Of a stretch of DNA of 64,000 bases, positions 62,121 through 64,000 are shown in pieces; position 1 is the first letter of the stretch, and each line of letters begins with the position of its first letter. A program made the translations under genes and the position numbers. Under the pieces are notes generated by a model, which was not told the origin of the DNA, did not search any database, and saw nothing but the letters and a program-made list of their open reading frames with translations. Origin of the DNA: Synechococcus sp. KORDI-52 (lineage in GTDB: Bacteria > Cyanobacteriota > Cyanobacteriia > PCC-6307 > Cyanobiaceae); assembly GCF_000737595.1 (NCBI RefSeq), contig NZ_CP006271.1:1488001-1552000 (forward strand), read 5' to 3'.

Positions 62121-63656
62121 TCAGAATTTGAAGGTCGTCTTGACCAGACCACCGAATTTGTTGGCTCCTTTGATTTGATCTCTACCCCTGGCATCATCAA
62201 CCCAAAACACCGCGGGTGTGATGGTGATGTTGTCGGTTACGCGGAAGTCGTAGTAACCCTCGATGGCAAAGTTTTGATCGCCTGGGTCGTCATTGCCCTT
62301 GATGTTTGTGGCATAACTGGAGTAAGACCCTACGCCAAGTCCCAGCTTGTTGCCTTCGATAAAGGCGTCACTCCAATTCAGGCCAACCATCCAGCCAAAC
62401 ACCTCTTCGGCGTTCCCACGCTTGTCAGCATCAGCCCAGCCGAAGTCCACACCAGCACTGATGGTGGGGATGAAACCGCTCTCTTCAGGAGACCAGTAAC
62501 CGCGTAGGCCCACGGCATTCAGAGGATTGGCCAAATCCTTGGCCGTTGGCGTGGAAAAGCCCATTGCAGCATTGGCGGCATTTCCACCTTTCTGCCCTGC
62601 ATTCTTCCAGGAATACAACCCTGACAGATACCACTTCCGATTGCCGTACCCAATTTGGCTGAGCACGTATCCATCGGTTTTCTTGCCGAACAATCCCTTT
62701 TTGTTCGTGCTCTTCGCGCCGTCACCACCGTCAGCAACATAGTTCAGCGCGATGTTGAATGCTGGGTCACCAGGATCGACATCCTGACGCCATTGAACAC
62801 CAAAACCTTGACCTGTGCTGGCACCCAATACAGCACCATAACCACCCAGCTTGAATGCCTTCAGAATCGGCTTATACCGGGTGGGTGTTTCAACCATGTA
62901 GTAGTTCTCGATCAACGCACCCACGGTGACCTTGAACTCGTTGCCAAGAGGGAAGCTGTACCAAAGTTTGTCAACTTTTATGGTGTTATCGCCTTTCTTT
63001 GCATCGTTTAAGAACGAGTCTGATTGTGTAAAGACGTTATTCATGTTGCCCGTGCGAAGACGGGTGTATAAACGATCTTTACCGGTGAAGGAGGTGTCGA
63101 GATTCAGCGTGTATCGATAGGAAAAGCTGAATCCGTCATCCGTGCAGTTTCCACCCTTTTTGTTGCACAAGTCACTATCCGAATAAGCAACAGCACCGGT
63201 GAAGAAGTCAGCCTGGCCACGGAGTTTGGTGGTGGTGGAGAACTGGGTGGCTTCCAGTTCGCCGACGCGGGCCTCGAGACCGTCAACACGACCCTTGAGG
63301 ATGGCCAGCTCGGTTTCGAATTCCTTGAGCAGGCGACGCAGCTCGTCGGTCACTTCTGTGATCCGGTCGAGGCAGGCGTTCAGCAGGGCAGCCGCTTCGT
63401 AGCGGGTCATCGCCCGGTTGCCTCGGAAGGTGCCGTTGGGGTAGCCAGCCACGCAGCCGTACTGCTCCACTAGGTTGGCCAGAGCCTGATAGGCCCAGTC
63501 GGTGGGGTAGACGTCGGAGAACTGGGTGACGCTGGTGACTTGGTCAGCCGATGAGTACTCAGAAACACCGTTGATGTTGAGATCGGCGGCATTGGCGCCA
63601 CTGGCCATCAAGCCAAGGGCGGCAGGAGCCACCAGCAGTTGCTGGAAAAGCTTCAT
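62121..63656 (-). CDS. SomA-type porin with SLH domain, second copy
   Basis: A 511-residue outer-membrane porin. Signal peptide 1-23 (ANA-ADL), intact SLH motif GYPNGTFRGNRAMTRYEAA, coiled coil, then a beta-barrel ending TTFKF. Its barrel differs strongly from the 56422-57966 copy while the SLH/coiled-coil part is nearly identical in DNA. ATG 63656 is preferred with GAGGA upstream. The barrel contains a Cys-containing loop (DLCNKKGGNCTDD). Confidence 0.9.
   Translation of the reverse strand: MKLFQQLLVAPAALGLMASGANAADLNINGVSEYSSADQVTSVTQFSDVYPTDWAYQALANLVEQYGCVAGYPNGTFRGNRAMTRYEAAALLNACLDRITEVTDELRRLLKEFETELAILKGRVDGLEARVGELEATQFSTTTKLRGQADFFTGAVAYSDSDLCNKKGGNCTDDGFSFSYRYTLNLDTSFTGKDRLYTRLRTGNMNNVFTQSDSFLNDAKKGDNTIKVDKLWYSFPLGNEFKVTVGALIENYYMVETPTRYKPILKAFKLGGYGAVLGASTGQGFGVQWRQDVDPGDPAFNIALNYVADGGDGAKSTNKKGLFGKKTDGYVLSQIGYGNRKWYLSGLYSWKNAGQKGGNAANAAMGFSTPTAKDLANPLNAVGLRGYWSPEESGFIPTISAGVDFGWADADKRGNAEEVFGWMVGLNWSDAFIEGNKLGLGVGSYSSYATNIKGNDDPGDQNFAIEGYYDFRVTDNITITPAVFWVDDARGRDQIKGANKFGGLVKTTFKF
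63222..63548 (-). repeat. Inverted repeat arm 2 (porin SLH/coiled-coil coding region)
   Basis: Partner of 56530-56853. The two arms differ by a few silent changes and by one codon (YP in this copy, S in the other). Inverted orientation spanning the iron region. Confidence 0.85.
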
Positions 63657-64000
63657 TGGATTCCTCACACAGGAAAGCCCGAAACGGGCGACCCTATTCT
63701 GCTCTTTCGTTGTGTTGTCCGTTACTATTTCCCTTCATTTAAAAGTATCTTTCTATACATCTAGGAGTTCTTTTGATCCAACTCTTTGCTGATTCTCTCG
63801 ATGCAGGCCAGCACTCTATGCCGGCCGTTGGTCTGCGTTGACTCGCATTCGATGACTTGCGACCTTGTGTCTTTTGTTACGCTTTCAAGGTGGCCTCTGT
63901 CTTGCAAGGGCCTGTATTGTCTTGGGATAGATTTTCTGAGACCTTGGCTGAGCCTTCCGAAAAGCGTCTTTCAGTAAATAAGAAAAAGGGTTGTAAGAAA
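63657..64000. other. AT-rich region upstream of the second porin
   Basis: About 344 bases to the window edge. It must hold the promoter for the porin. I see no Fur-type box, RNA gene or convincing open frame. A direct terminator is not visible. Confidence 0.45.

Noticed and set aside
1-64000. CRISPR arrays, insertion sequences and integrase genes
   Set aside because: None was seen: no regularly spaced direct repeats, no transposase motifs and no att-like flanks.

Overview
The window is about 64 kb of cyanobacterial chromosome, most probably from a marine picocyanobacterium of the Synechococcus type. Evidence: a PsbP-like photosystem II lipoprotein, cytochrome c6, a BciA-type divinyl chlorophyllide 8-vinyl reductase, two porins with an SLH domain and coiled coil (SomA/iron-uptake type), a FutA/IdiA iron-binding protein, a SynFtn-like ferritin, many small conserved-looking unknown proteins, and dense gene packing with 1-8 bp overlaps on high-GC DNA. 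I saw no rRNA, convincing tRNA, transposase or CRISPR array. No database search was run.

Layout. 1-6.4 kb: a DEAD-box helicase (5' end outside the window), an RRM RNA-binding protein, an ABC exporter and a CPA2 antiporter with universal-stress domains. 6.4-12 kb: an LCP protein, PsbP, RecR-LipA, a GST-DUF952 fusion and TrhO. 12-17.3 kb: two candidate micro-ORFs, then a leftward lysA-cdaA-uppS-bioB run and rimI. 17.5-25.5 kb: clpC, a dehydrogenase, a hydrolase and a DUF2993-like protein, then cdsA, an RlpA-like protein and a PLP decarboxylase on the other strand. 25.5-30 kb: a UbiB-like kinase, a homologue of pentameric ligand-gated ion channels, and a divergent type I periplasmic binding protein. 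30-40 kb: a PhoB/PhoR-like pair with a pseudouridine synthase and an HTH membrane protein, malQ, DVR, a degenerate LCP protein, prs and a GHL10 protein. 40-47.6 kb: a zinc-type ABC system (znuA diverging from znuCB) with a metal box, a histidine-rich beta-barrel and a permease module. 47.7-55.5 kb: 5-oxoprolinase, a DUF308 protein, many small unknowns, rsmE and cytochrome c6. 55.5-64 kb: a cobalamin riboswitch with a HupE cobalt permease, then an iron region: porin, Crp/Fnr-like regulator, ferritin, FutA, PKHD hydroxylase, small secreted protein and a second porin in inverted orientation.

The 40-64 kb part is rich in metal handling: zinc import behind a Zur-type box, cobalt import behind a B12 riboswitch, and iron import and storage beside paired Fur-like boxes. 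The most unusual item is the channel homologue at 27.2-28.4 kb, whose start overlaps the start of a solute-binding protein on the other strand. This suggests, but does not prove, a ligand-sensing channel module.
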